Shown: positions 37,101 through 50,222, counted from the stretch's first letter. The stretch: DNA of 64,000 nucleotides from Breviolum minutum Mf 1.05b.01 (GCA_000507305.1 DF240079.1:1-64000); one strand, 5' to 3'. Numbers and translations: made by a program. The notes: generated from the letters alone by a model not told the origin.

Positions 37101-40100
37101 GTGCTATTTTTGGCACCAAGGAAAATGTGGTGCTGCAAAAACATCATGCAGTACTTATAGACTCATGGCTGGCCCAAATTGTTGCAGGGAGGGCTGTGGC
37201 TGAAATCTGTTCTCCAGATTTCTTGGTGCCATATTTTTTTTCCCCGATGTTGATCAAAGATGTCTAGGTACTATCCCCTCAAGACATGATTGAAGAGATT
37301 CGATGTTCATAGAGGATGATACAGGATACATATAAAATATCTCTATATATATATACATATTATCTATGATATATGTTTATATTGCTTTTCAATGTATATA
37401 TTATAATGAATTTTATTTTTACGAATATCCAATTTTTGTATATGAATTTGTAGACAAACCTTTTTTGTTATCCCTCGCCTTGTTTTTCAGGCCATGGACC
37501 TTGGAGGGATTCATCCATCATTCCTTTTAAAGGTCATTTATGGTGTAGATATATCAGTGGTCATTAAACTGCCCTACTTTTTGGGGGTGGATCAATTTGC
37601 CAATGAAACTTGATGTAAATGTTGCTGGTAATTTTTTTTGGGGGGATTCCGGGATTTGGGACCCTAAGAAAAAGTCCATGAGGGTTGGGTTGGTGTCATA
37701 GTATTTTCCCTACATAGCACACATTCTTAGCTGCAGAGGTTCTGACTGGAAAGGCAAGGATGATCCCCAATCCGGTCCTTCAAAGTCAGCCGTTTTTTGC
37801 TCTCAGGATTTTGGGATCTCTGCCGACGTCAATGATGCAGAGGAGAACTCCTTATTTTGTAAGGAATGAAGGTTGGAGACATTAGTTGATATAAGTCAGA
37901 CATGACATACTAGAATATACTCTACGAGGTTTCCCAATGAATTTACCTATGCCTTGCGGAGTTTGTGGCAGAATATTTTGTTAAGTCTGTTTTGGCTCAT
38001 TCCCTTGAGGTTTGTAGAATCATGTGCATACATTAGAAGACTATGCATGTTGACTTGCGTTTGCTTTCTCAACAAGGATTGGAGGATTATGGACGTATGT
38101 TTGTGCACAGCCGTGTGAGCAGAAAAACTAAATACTTGGACGCAAAACAGATAGCCACCCGCATTACTGTAACAAATGAATACGCCTTCTCCAACATAAT
38201 CCACCACACACAGTCACGCACACACACACACACATATATATATATATACATATACATATATAATGTACCTATGACATCGACTGTATTCTCTATAGGTATG
38301 TGCATTTTTCATGTTGATTGAGATTATACTCTCCTGGGCACTAACGTATGCCCTACCAGCCGGCACTTTCGAAGATGATGTTCTTATTCCCCAGGTGGGA
38401 CATTTTAGTTCCCTGGAGGGTATGTATTTGTATCTTGCCCCTCTTGTTTCTGATTTCAATTGATGGCGATGTCTCATCCTCTGCTCTTCTGTCTATCGAT
38501 GATCAACCACCGGATGACCTGCATCCACAGCTGCAGACATGCACAGATGCAGTAGTATTTTGTCATATTTTGTCTATTCATCAGCTATGCTTCACATATT
38601 CTTTCTCTTTATTGGTTTGTGCATGGATGTTTATTTGTCTATAAAATTTGTTTCTTTGCTGTTCATTTTAATCGACAACGGTTGAGTAATCGTATAGGGC
38701 CTTGATGATCACCTGGTCCAGCGTGCGGAATCGGCACTTTTCTATGAGTGTTTCCTAAAAAATGCATTAAACAACCGAGTCTCCACGCCCCAAGTGCTGA
38801 TCATTTTTTAGTATGAAAACCCCATGGGTTGTTGGGAAAACCCATAATTTTAGGAGTTGCCCCCCATATGTCATGTCAAGGGGCCGTGACCTTCAGCGGT
38901 GAAGCCAAGACCCCCAGGAGATGATTCGACCCGTCGGATCTCCTGGCTACGCAGCTCCAGAGGTGATTGCAGTGAAGCCTCAAAGGTACAATGAAAAGGC
39001 GCCGTTTGACCCATCGCCTTGAATCGTTGGTTGGTTGGTTGGTTTAATTGTTTGCTGCATCTTTTCCAGAATTGTTACTGTAATTTGCAAGATCTATTTT
39101 GGATTTTTTCTCCAAGTGGACTTACCTGGACTCGCCAGGTAGATGTTTTTGCCAGCGGCATTTTAGTCTACTTTATGCTCTATCGCGCTCTACCTTTTTG
39201 GAGTGATGATCATGAGGAGATGCTCAACAAAACGAGGGCCTGCGAGGCACGATATCGATCCATCAATCAATAAACGAAGTCATGAAAAAGATCTGTTGAA
39301 ACATTTTGGGGAGAACAAGGTTTTGTTTGGCATGATAGTTATCAGAAGGTCCTCCAAATGTTTTTGATCAGTTTGAATATCCTTTGGATATTTTGTCTAC
39401 AAGGTGAAGGTTGAAGTGTCCAATTCCTTCATCTCTTCCAGACTCTTCGTGGGAAGGTGCAATATCCTGATGATGAAGACCGGCCTGTGAGACCCGAATT
39501 GATGGCCATAATGCAGCATTTGTTTCTTGGAAGGTGGATGTTCATGGCGAAACGTGGTTTGTTTGACTTTAGACTTTTGAAAGAAGATTAATGGAAATGG
39601 ATCTTTTAAAGAGTACTGCAATATGTGGTGGCTACTGTATTTTCGGGAAGAACCCCAGGTTAGGGCAAGCAATAGTGACATAATCGTGCTCCAGTGCCCA
39701 ATAAAAAGCCATGAAACAGTGAGGATGAAGTTAAATGACATCGAAGTGCAAGGAAACCCGTGAATACCGATCAACACTTACGGAAAGACGCGTCTTGAAT
39801 CATGGAAGCTCTCCATTGTCTCATTTTGTTTCATCTGTTGACCACCCAGTAGGATGGAACCTATGGATATGTCGCTCCAACTCCAAATCCGGCAACATCT
39901 TAGGCCGCCATGAAACTGACTGTTACAATCGGAGATGATGATATAGATAGTAGTGATGATGATAATTACTGCTAATTAAGTACATATTGTTGTAGAGAGA
40001 GGGAAAGACATGGTATTTGACATTGCCACACTTCGAAAAACTTCATCGAAGTGGAAACTGGGAAAATTAGCAGTTGTTGCTGCATCAAATTTTTCGCACA

Positions 40101-40331
40101 GCTTGTGAGGCTCCAAAAAGAAGCAGAGGATTGACATGGGGACGGTTGGAACATCGACAGTGGGGCCATGAATGATGTTTCAATAGAAGGCAGAATTTAC
40201 AGAAGAATGCGGAATAGATGACCAACATTGACGATATCCCAGATGTCGTTTGGCTCCCAGAACTGCAGCGGCCCCCCCGTTGGGCCGTTCCAGGATCGTC
40301 CATCAGCACTTGCAGCTTTCTTGAAGTTCAA
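34142..40331 (+). CDS. Serine/threonine protein kinase domain (CaMK-like), multi-exon
   Basis: Exons: about 34170-34219 (RGAIRWDIK), 34244-34285 (CGQGAHGSVFSAS, glycine loop), 35312-~35355 (FGRVAVKIWNK, ATP-binding Lys), 35705-~35772 (ELYVLQAAAGHPNLSALLG), 36268-36327 (VIWLLVLEHCTGGDLFDYVK), 36546-36629 (GLAHLHSLNIVHRDVK, catalytic loop), 37121-37159 (ENVVLQKHHAVLI), 37808-37843 (DFGISADVNDAE, Mg2+-binding Asp), 38918-38998 (RPVGSPGYAAPEVI), 39139-39246 (VDVFASGILVYFMLYRALPF), about 39442-39477 (GKVQYPDDE) and 40294-40331 (DRPSALAAFLKF, subdomain XI). All catalytic signatures are present, so the domain looks active. From 36268 to 39477 every junction closes in phase (donors GT, GC, GA, GA, GC, GC). 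One exon before subdomain III and one before XI are missing from my model. The HCTGGDLF hinge resembles calcium-dependent kinases, but no convincing EF-hands were found downstream. Confidence 0.85.
36694..36802. mobile_element. Family C-like element, diverged (intronic)
   Basis: TACCTCCCACGAAAA at the left and GTTAGTTTTCAGGCGGGTA at the right form imperfect inverted ends. The inner text CCAACCATCGATTTTCAGG matches the family C core. It lies in the kinase intron 36630-37120. Confidence 0.5.
38216..38262. repeat. CA/TA compound microsatellite
   Basis: A (CA)n run passes into TATATA repeats; in the kinase intron 37844-38917. Confidence 0.8.
38328..38422. mobile_element. Family C-like element (intronic)
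   Basis: TACTCTCCTGGGCACTAACG at the left is complemented (with mismatches) by GGTGGGACATTTTAGTTCCC...TGGAGGGTA at the right. The right end also recurs at 12192-12222 and 28431-28457. It lies in the kinase intron between the DFG and APE exons. Confidence 0.55.
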
Positions 40332-40665
40332 GCAAGCTGCACCCGAGGAAATCCTGACGGGAAAGGCGACTCGAGAAACCGGGGGCCAAAAAATGGATGA
40401 CCAGAATCTCCATAAAACGCAAAAAATTAGATGCAAAAAGAATCCTTGAACCAACCCCATGCCCATGATTGATAGGTTTTATGCCGCAATTTTCTTGTTT
40501 CCCCCCGATCAACTCAGGGAGGCCGGGCATTCCGAGTGGCCTTAGCTGGCTTGGTGAAACTGGGTAACTTGGTGATGTGGACAACGTTGGGGGGGGGCCG
40601 GGGAAAAGGGAGGTTTCATGAAGTGAACATATCGAAAAATGAAATGTACATAATGTACATATGAT

Positions 40666-40710
<45 letters not shown>

Positions 40711-43341
40711 TATTATGTGTAATGCATGTGCAACTGTAAATGTATAAATGTTTACTGTATACATATCTTGATCTATCTTAACTTGACCGATACAAATATA
40801 TAGGATATTATAGGGTTGCACTAATGTGAACGGATGGAAATCAGCAATTTTCATCAATTTTCACTGTGACCCTTATTTACCTTTACAGATTTTTCTGACC
40901 ACCATTAGCCATTTACATAGTCACTGTTTTTCTACATGGTGCCTGGAAATTCAGCAGCACAATACGTCGACGAATTCGTTTTGCCAAGGTCATTTGCCAT
41001 CTGAAGGCCATTTCGGGCAGAGCAAAAATCGCATCCAGGGTTGCCATGGGTTACCGTGGGTTACCCGTTACCCAACCATTTCCCATATGAAGGGTTGTAA
41101 CCCTATAACCCTGTCTATGTGCCACAGTGCAACTAAGTATTTAGGGTTGCTTAATTAAGTATTCTCGGTTCGCGAAGAAGGGCAAACCTGCAAAACCCTA
41201 AGTGGTAGGAATTTGTCGTTTGCCATTCATACAGATTTTCCACATGAGTTTTCTAAAGTTGGTACCTAGACCCTCTGTTTGGGTGTCAAATTTCAGCCGC
41301 CAGGTCTGGAATTTTTGTGGGTGAAATTTGGGGCACAAATTTCAGACCACAGGGAGAGTTGTGGAAGGGTTCCTTACCTGCAATCGTTGAAGTCATTGGC
41401 TCGGCAGGAGGCCAAAGCTTTGAGGAGTTCTCCGAAGAGAGTGCCATGACGTACGGTGAGACTGATGGGTTCCAACTCAGTGGTTTGGTGACAGTTTTTG
41501 TCACCAAACATTTCAGGTTCTCACATATATAAGCTGCATGTACGGCTTATATTTATATATATATAAGGGAAAACCCACCCCCCAAAATAGCCTTATTAAG
41601 GGTCAGCACCTCCATTTTACATACCTGAAAGTCTTGGTGATTTTTTGGGTGCAGACGCTTGAGTTGATTTCATGTAGATTTCTCAGGTGCAGAGATATCG
41701 GAAGCCTCTGGGCCTGCCATCACTGTCAGTTCCAGGCCGCATTCTCTTCGGCAAATGTCACATGTTAGTACCCTCCCTAATGCTAACATGTCCACCCGTG
41801 AAAAGAGGCGGTTTATCCAAAATTGGGTCCCCTGGATCGTCTTCAACAAAAAAACACACCAATTCAATTGGAAGATTTTCGCTGAAACAACTCGCGCAAC
41901 TTCCAGGGTATCCAGGGTATCTTTGGCTATATCCCTTAAGGCCTCCCCAACCCCAAATTCCTTCGCAGCCACCTTCCCCGGTTTCCCCGCGAGGCCTTCA
42001 ACGTCGACCCGTTCCATGCTGGGCAGCTTGCGCGACACGGCCGTTCGGAGGATTGGCTCCATCAGGCTGCCACGGGTGCCATGGCAGCAGATTGGTGTGT
42101 GTCATACCCACCCCCTTAACTAGGAAATGTATAAACAGGTGTACCCCATACCGGAATGAGATAGTTTTTTTTGGTGTATTGTGTGACTCATGGATTTGTT
42201 TTTTGTTTTGTTTTTTGACTTTTAGAAGATCAGTTGAGTGAGAATGGGCAAAAAACTCTGGCAAAATCCAAAAAATCACTGGCAAAAGCAAAAACAATCT
42301 GTCAGTTAGACGTTTTCGGAACAAGATCAAAATTCTCCACAATTTCTTCAGCCACAACAACATCCTCCCTCATGGCGATGTGTTTTTTTTTCTCCGGACG
42401 TTCCAAAGCTAAGGTACGTCCCACCATTTCCAAGGTGCGAAGCTCTCGGACTTTCACGAAAAAAATAGATGGTCCAAACAAAAAAAATGTGTGGGAAAAG
42501 TCTGACCGTTTTTTGCCCATGATTTTTTTGTTAGATGATTTTGCTGGCGCTTCCTATTGAGAAACTACATTGGCCATGTTTTTTTGTTTGCGTGGTTTTG
42601 AACAGACACCTCATATTTGCATAATATGTTTTGTGAAAGCCGTGTTCTTCTTGTAGAAAATTCATTTTTGTTCACAAATATCTATCGTTTTTCTTGACTG
42701 GTTTGCTCCTTCGCCGTTTTTAGTTCTCTTGGTTTTTGTGTTGTATAGTTGTATGACATTGCAATTCATAATTCACATATAGATTCAATTTTGCAAGCAG
42801 AAACTCAGCAAAATTTGCTGTATTTTCCAAAGAGTGCAAATTTGAAGTAATTAATTGATAGAAGTCGACAGCTCGCAAGAATTATGGCCAGTCAACGTGC
42901 CGCCCCCTATCCCCCAGAAGTAGGACCCTATCAAGGGCTAGTAAACCATATTTCTGGTAGTGGTACGTTAGGGGGGGGCAGGTTGACCAGCCATGAAAGA
43001 ATGTGGATTGCTGTTAGGTCCTTGCTGGTTTACCATCGCCAAGCCGACTTGCACTGCCTACCACATCTACGACCCTCAATGAATTCGCTGTTTTTGGGTG
43101 GATGGTTTTGGCTCCCAACATTCTGAGCAATGAAAAAAGGGCCCTGGTTGTTTAGGGTTTAGAGGCGGTTATATACTATGCACTGGTGTGGGGATTATAA
43201 TAACTCGTTACTAAAACCCAATGAAAAAACAGGATTCAATGGAAAGCAACAAGTTAATCAGATTTAATAAGGTTGTTTTTGTCGCGCCTCATTTGGCCTT
43301 GAAATTCTTCATGCATCTAAGGAAAAGATTAATGCCACCAG
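40332..43341. other. Stretch without a recognised gene
   Basis: Contains the ATG microsatellite at 40666-40710, a family C-like end at 41763-41790 (ACCCTCCCTAATGCTAAC) and a GC-rich island at about 41885-42085 in which frames are open on both strands but match nothing I know. The kinase gene's 3' exons, if any, should be here. Confidence 0.35.
40666..40710. repeat. (ATG)15 trinucleotide repeat
   Basis: An uninterrupted run of ATG of about 45 nt. It makes a polyhistidine run in a minus-strand frame, which I treat as an artefact. Confidence 0.9.
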
Positions 43342-46170
43342 ATGATTCAGATGGGCATGGACATGGACAGGCATTGGGGTGATCAACTTGCTGAGATTGG
43401 TAGAGTTTTGGTTGCTTCAATTGGGGACCGGGAATGGGCAAGTCATTTGTATCGCTTTGATGTAAGAGGTCGGAAACACCTGGCTGGTCAATATTGTAAG
43501 GACGCATTTCTTGGATTTTCTGATTTTCTTGGTATCAGCTGAGACATGGGAGATATTGACGATATGGAGTAGGTCAACACTCAATGGTATCGGTACATGT
43601 TCCTTGCCTTTTGTATGCCATACATACCATTCATATTATGTATTCTTGAGTTTCTATGATTCTGAGTCTAACATCAAATGTGTATGTATATGCGTATTTA
43701 TGATATATTCATGATATACATCAATCATATTCCTATTTTTTGATTATCAATACTCGCATTTGCCAAAAATATGGTGCCGTGCATCATCAATTAAGATTTA
43801 ATTTGTGTTTTTTGGTTGGATTTTCTCATGCTTCGCAGGCCCACGATTGTAATGGACAGAGCATTAGAGATGCAATCACGGCACTGGATGATCCGATGGA
43901 GGCTGGGCCCCGGAAAAAACTGACAAAACGAACACCTTTTGAAGAGCAGAATCATCTTCCAAAGCATCATTTTTTTCGGTTCCATGTTAGTTTTCAGGGG
44001 TGTAAATTAAGCTAAGTAAGATATGGTAATATATATAATATTTATATATATATATATATCCCAAAATGAAAGTGAAAGGTCATAATTTTGTTTGGATGCA
44101 AGTGGATGTTTTTCTTTTTCTGTGATTCTGATAGGTCAACAGCCTCTTGATTCTTGGCTTCCATGATAGGAAATAAATACCATCCAATCCTTGGTGTGGG
44201 AAATATGTTTACGTACATTCATTGATTAAAAGTGATTAAAGATTTAGCAGTTGAATCTTGCTTACAGAACAATCTATCCGCGACCAACACACGCTATATG
44301 ACATCAAATTATATACTGTTGATGGTTCAGAAACCTTGCCATCACCACCTTTTGGGATGGTGCTGAAACCAGTCGTAACTACCTTTACCTCAACTGGTGC
44401 GTTTCCGCCGGATTTCTGGTTGCCATCAACGATGTATGACACCTCAACTCACCCTAACCAGATCTGGAGATTCTCATCCAATTGGGGAAAGCCTTCATAA
44501 GGACGTGTGGGAAAATTGCCTTCCCAACAAACCAAACCATATGACACGATATGACAGGAGATGGATCAAAAGGACAGGGAAAAGGGGCGAGAAGCCGCTT
44601 CCAGCAGAGACCTGGCTTGCACTTCATTAGAGACCGTTCCAGGTGGTACCATGTGCGGTATAGTGTGTAAATACACATGTAATGAACATGATGTTATAGC
44701 AATAATCAATAATTGTTTGTGCATATACTGGTATGTAATTAGTAATCACTTTTGATTCATATTATTTCAATACGATATTACAAATATATACAGTAATGCA
44801 TGTTCTGTGCATGTGTCAATTTTGGGGATTTTGTTATCCGCCTTAGACAGGGCTGGACCGACAGATGCCGGGAGCTCCCAATGAACTTTTGAGAGACAGG
44901 TTCGTTAATTTCCACCACATTGACTCAGAAGACATGGTATGAAACATCTTCTTTGCATTTTTGGTAAATTCTTGGAAAACTATGGAGAACAGGCCATTTT
45001 GAACAACTTAAAAAAAACAAAACATGAACTTTTTTTCCCACTGAGACTCTCTTCACGTAGTGCCACAATTTTTGAGGTACAGACCGATCCACCGTAACTC
45101 GGATCCGATTGGTGCAAGCCAACATGTCGTTGCATGAATTTTGGTCGATGAGATTTGCCAAGGTACCATGAAGATAGCATGAAAATATATGAGATATCTC
45201 TATACTGCACCATGATTCATGATTGAATTCAATTTTAGCATCAAGCTTTGCAGTACTTGGTTGTAGGGATACCTACAGCATGTTTGATTGAAGACAACAA
45301 GAATATATCTCTTTAGCCTCCTTTAGCATAGATAGATGGTTTGACCTGAGATGAAGGCTTCCATATGGTCTACCACCAAGGCACTGGCTTCAGAAAGTTG
45401 TGAAACAGGAAGGAATAACAGCTGCTTGGCTCGATTTTGATGGTGCCTGGCTCGGCATGAAGGGCTTCATGCTGAAAAAACGTCCAGGTTTCGTGGGGAA
45501 GTGATGACTTCAATACTAGGTCAGATATGGGGCAAATTATCTCTGAAATAAAATCATATAAAATCATGGGTCTTTATTTTCACAACTTTTCTGCGCCAAG
45601 CTGCGTCTTTCCAATTTGTGTCGTTTGGCTGAAGGTAAGTCTTCCAGACGGCCCAACGGTCAAGGCTCCAGCACGCTGGATTCCTATGAAAAACCACAAG
45701 AGCTTCGAACAGCTTCGAAGCACGTTGCCTGGCAGATCATTTGATGGCCACTACCTGGTATTTCGTGGAAAAACTTGTCAAACCAAAAAGAGGTTAACAA
45801 AAAACGCTTTCTTTTTTTTGAAAGTGAGGAACATGTAAAGATACACACTCACATAGATACAGGATTTGTGATTCTGCATTTTGTTAGATGTATATATTCA
45901 ATTGGTATGCTTCGTCATTCATATTTGTAGATTGTTTGGGTTATCTATCCTTAGTTCCATCATCAGAGTTCCATCCGGCCAGATCATTTGGAGCCTGCCA
46001 ATGATAAGGCTCCCATCTTGGAAGAGGAGGAACAGCTCCTGCATTCCATTGTCGAGAACAAGGCGCCCCGTGTTCCACGTTTCCTACCCTGTGAGTCCTT
46101 GGGAGAGCCATTTGGAGCCAGGGATGATGTCGGAGCCAAAGAACCCCAGAATCCTCAAAATCACAGGGTA
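43342..46170 (+). CDS. Cluster of candidate exons, function unknown
   Basis: Pieces with exon-like borders: about 43342-43490 (DMDRHWGDQLAEIGRVLVAS), 43839-43901 (AHDCNGQSIRDAITALDDP; acceptor cag, GC donor, AG|GC on both sides like proven exons), about 44851-44936 (LLRDRFVNFHHIDSEDM, GT donor) and about 45988-46170 (acidic, LEEEEQLLHSIVEN). The first faintly resembles an EF-hand exit helix, but the calcium-binding positions are not there. I could not join them in phase. They suggest another + strand gene in this region. Confidence 0.25.
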
Positions 46171-47274
46171 GTTTCACAAAGTTTTTTCTCCGGTGTAAGA
46201 TGAAAAGCGAAGGATTTGTTCCTTTCTGGCCTTTCTAGTGAAAACGTAGAAAGAACTATTTTGTCATCTCCCATATCACTTCTTAGCGTTTTGTTGAAAG
46301 ACATTGAAATACAGTAGAACGTAGGTTGGAGCTGCTGAGTTTTGAAAAGAAAACATGTTTCGAAATGAACAGTTCTTTGCTTTTTGACCGCTGGGGCATG
46401 GATGTTTCATACCCTTTAAACAGGCAAACATGGGTACCAAACCAGCACCCAGTTGCAGTGATGGTTGACCTATCAGATTACATCAGCCACACCAGGGGGC
46501 CAGCCATCGAAGCTGAAGGTTGGCAGGTTGGCACCTACTGCCATCAAGCAATGGCAACCATGGATTCCCAGCTTATCCGAGATTCAGGTTCGATGTGTGT
46601 GATCATCCGCTGGACCCGATCTTCAGGCAGAAGCTGGACCCGACAAGACACGGCAAGAAACACCAACGGTAGATTCACCCATCTCTTCCAGCATGCTTAT
46701 GTCACCCGTTTTGGATGGCATCGAAATGGCATCTTTTACCGAAGCTTCAGCTCCAAGTCGTGCTCAAAACCAAACTTTAAAAAAAAACTCCACTTAGTAT
46801 GTTCTCAGGGCTGTTGAAACATGATAGATATCTATGGATAGCATCTTTGAAACAAAAATATATTATATGAATTTATATGATTTAATAATATATAATATAT
46901 ATATATATAATGTATGATATGTATATTAATATATATTTTTTCGCACCGAAATTGACATCGAAACATTGAGGCAACACAAAGACATGGCTGTTTTGTCAGT
47001 TTCGCCAGTTTCTTACCCTGAAAGATTGGCTTTTTGATGGACTCCAGTGGCCCTTGCATTTAAAAAGTCGAGGAATTTCAGTGGATTTTTTGGCACATCC
47101 AAACTAAGATGGGAGGCTAAATAAAAAGCAAACAAACGGTTAAAAAGTGACAAGAAATTGGAAACATGTCATTTTTTTTTTCAGAATTTTCCATGGCTTG
47201 GACGAATAACAAGTGCTTTTTCAGCTGCGAAAAGGAACACGGCAGAAGGAAATCTGGAATGCTTCAGATTCTTC

Positions 47275-47389
47275 TGGTCAAATTATAGCGACCTCACACG
47301 ACCTCACCCTGAAATTGTGGTTTAGTAAGGGACATCCCCTTATTTCAGGGAAGCAGACCGCGGTTGGTGAAATATTGTAATTTGGCCAG
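47275..47389. mobile_element. MITE-like element, family B, copy 1
   Basis: CTGGTCAAATTATAGCGACC at the left is complemented by TTGTAATTTGGCCAG at the right, 115 nt apart. Inner hallmark: GACCTCACACGACCTCACC. Copies also at 50715-50799 and 54030-54157. Confidence 0.75.
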
Positions 47390-47749
47390 AGATTCTTCCT
47401 TTCTCCCTTGCCTCGGCAAGCCACTTGCCGACAGAATGCTACCTCAGTTGTTCCTTTGCAAGTCGAGATCTTGTAGAAAGGGTTTGGGTGCATATTGCAC
47501 AAAATTCCCTGTGTTTTTCTTGAAAAAAGCATCAATAGGGATATAGGGCGTAAAAAGTTTCAGCAGTGTTGCAACCCTTCATCATTGATGGTGGATCAGG
47601 TGGAGAAAGCTCCGTTACCTGTCGAGGCCCAGCGATTAAGAAAAAAATGGGATATATGTACAGAATGGCAGAGTATGTCATACTTATTTGATAGTCTTAA
47701 AGTAACTCTTGGTGTGGATGATGGCATGCGCTTGGTTTGGGTTCTGGAC

Positions 47750-47912
47750 TGTTGTTCAGTTTGGCTATATCTCTTGATCAACCTGAAAAACCGAGAGGCT
47801 TCCTCCGATGATCTCTTGGGCAATGTTGATGTCGAAGCAGATTTGCGATGCAGCCCTCAGGGAAAGGCGCCGACGAAGGAAAATTGGGGCAGCTTTGCCT
47901 TTCAGGCGGTGA
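47750..47912 (+). repeat. Coding-like duplicated segment, copy 1
   Basis: One frame reads YLLINLKNREASSDDLLGN, then VDVEADLR and KAPTKENWG. A related copy 1.1 kb downstream keeps the same frame. Many differences between the copies are at third codon positions (aac/aat, gct/gcc, gat/gac, agc/agt), as expected of sequence that was translated. The family is not recognised. Confidence 0.5.
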
Positions 47913-48890
47913 GAGTATTATCCTAGTCACTTTAGTCATACAGTTGTGGCTTTTGCCTTCTAATCCTTCTAACACCCTTCAAAACTAATATGACAATGGA
48001 AAAAACAACCATTTGAAGATGTAGCTCCTATGGAATAAATGGTAGTTGTTCATTGCCATGTTTGTTTGTCGGGGTGTTTTTTTTTTTAACCATTTTTGAA
48101 TTTGGTCAAGCCGCAAGTTGCCGACCACCAAAGCGAGGCAATGCCAAGTCAAAAAGCTCCGCCGTAGTGTTTTCCCTACTTGACAACCTTCTGTCATAAA
48201 ATCTCCAACCATTGCCTTCAAAAAAAGTTGGATGGGCTTGGTTTGTGAAGAAAGATGAGAGAGAATTTGTTTTGGTAGAATTGTGGCTTTGCAAGACCGG
48301 CGAAGAGGTTCTTGGTCCGCGCGGGATTACATTCACTTTAATTTGGTCCTCCACGGTGTCTAGGGCTTCTCAAAATAAATCGAAATAGACATGCGCTCGT
48401 GTTTCCGAAGAGGTTAGCGAAGTGGGGTTAGCATTAACTAGCAGGGACTGAATTGGAAATCTGGGGTTCGTCCAAAATGTTCTAATTAGTCTGTAAATTT
48501 GGATTGACAGAGTATATATAGCTATCTTTGTGCATTTATTTTGCCATCCCCCCGGAAATGCGCCGCAGGGCCCGCGTACTGCGCCCCTCACCCTATTGAT
48601 GACAACCCTCTAAAAATGAACGAACAGACCTAGCTTTCTCTAAAGTTCCAATGTCAAGGTTGATAAAGAATTATATACATCCAACATCAACGGAAAATCT
48701 CTAGTAGCATCTACTGTAATAGCATGTAATAGCTAGGTTTTATTTTGAAAGGTTTAAACTTAGGATCTATAGTCATATTTAAATAGGTTTTTCCGTCTTG
48801 CAAATCTGCGCAACTTTTTGGATGTTTTCACTTTTGGAATTCCAGCCCGGGCTTTGTTTTTATCGAGTTATTGGGAAATTCGGATATACC

Positions 48891-49067
48891 GCTTCTGGAC
48901 CCTTCTTCCGTTCGGCCGTATCTCTTGATCAATTTTAAAGAACGAGAGGCCCCATCAGATGACGTCTTGGGCAATGTGGATATGGAAGCAGATTTGCGAC
49001 GCAGTTGTCACCTTGAGAGAAAGGCACCGACGAAGTGGTGGAATCCCTTTGACTTTGAAAGTGGTGG
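48891..49067 (+). repeat. Coding-like duplicated segment, copy 2
   Basis: Reads YLLINFKEREAPSDDVLGN, then VDMEADLRRS and RKAPTKWWNPF, parallel to 47750-47912. Confidence 0.5.
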
Positions 49068-50222
49068 TTTTTAGATATTTGTTCGTTTGGTGATTTGGTC
49101 CATGTATCGCGAGTTTTTGAAACTCCAATGTCATCACAAATCGGAGTTCCTTTATGTTCCTTTTGTCAGTGAAGCTCACATTCAGATGTGAGGAATGTTC
49201 ATCCGTTGGTGAATCCAACCAAAAATAATCAGCGAGCAGACAATTTGAAGAAGTGGATTGGACATAGTGGTGTCATGATTCACATTTGTTTCATGGGCTA
49301 GCCTCCAGCAAATTGCATAAAGGATGCCCCTGCCTCAAGATCCAAATGCAACATTTTGATTCAGGTGATATGTTTCAAAAGATGTTTACTATTACAATTA
49401 TCCAGTAACTTTTAAAAAGCGATAACCGCCCTGCTTAAATTTTTTGCCTTTCTTGTATATATCATGTTGTTTGGGCCGTTCCTATTTTTTTTACATTTGG
49501 ATCCTTCGTTCGCACCGTCACGGTGGGCAACATGCACTGCGTCCTGTTGTTTTTTCCTTTTTTGGCCGGGATTTTACCAACCACTTCTGTTTCAATGCAT
49601 ATCCTAGCTAGTTCGTACCAGGATTTGCCGTTCTTGCGACACTTTTCGGTCGACTTCATTTTTTCGGGGATGGTTTGATCATGAAGCTCATGATGTTTCA
49701 CTGCTGTGACCAGGCCTTCCCTATGATTGCCCCCCGCTCACTGTCGACAGTGCCCCATTCACTCTAAGAGATGCAGAAAGGAACGTATGAGTATCAGATA
49801 TTTGGAGTCTTTTAAGGAATGCATGATCGTCATATATCAAAAATACCTCGTCTTCTTGAAGAATATTACGTTGTTACGGATGTTTTTTCGCAAAAAAAAC
49901 TTCACCAATATATTTTTTGCCAATCATTTCTCATCATTTCTCTATCCGTGGTTTGATTTGGAAAAAAAATCTTCGGGGCAGGAACCGGCCAGTGAAGTTG
50001 ATGATCTGCAGCCAGAGCTGCCAGAGGTTTTTCGGTCAGAATCTGTCTGGAATTTTGTGATTTTTTCCAATAGGACATCTGAGATTTTCAGAAAAACATG
50101 GAGCGCAACAAATCTTGAATATCTTTTTTTTTTTAAAGATATTGAAAACATTCATAGAAAATCTGAAAAGTTTTTTTTTGGGGTCATACCATGAATATAC
50201 CATGGTAATCATATATACAGTA

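Larger units (their letters stand above)
46171..49070. other. Stretch without a recognised gene, with a duplicated coding-like segment
   Basis: Holds a 163-codon open frame at 46326-46817 that I do not recognise, TA-rich DNA at 46858-46940, the family B element at 47275-47389 and the two related segments described separately. Confidence 0.35.

Noticed and set aside
40303..40857. 184-codon minus-strand frame with a polyhistidine run
   Set aside because: Created by the ATG microsatellite; it also overlaps the kinase exon 40294-40331 on the other strand.
41670..42062. 130-codon minus-strand frame (LRTAVSRKLPSMERVDVEG)
   Set aside because: Looks protein-like but lies in a GC-rich island open on both strands, has no homology I recognise, and would be the only minus-strand gene.
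43150..43170. TTTAGGGTTTAG as telomere-like repeat
   Set aside because: Only one and a half units.
43342..43490. Calcium-binding EF-hand of a calcium-dependent kinase
   Set aside because: The exit helix resembles an EF-hand, but the loop (DMDRHWGD) lacks the Asp/Asn spacing and the invariant Gly/Ile positions needed.
46326..46817. 163-codon open frame as a gene
   Set aside because: No recognisable family and no exon-type borders; a single long frame is not evidence in a genome where real exons are about 50 nt.
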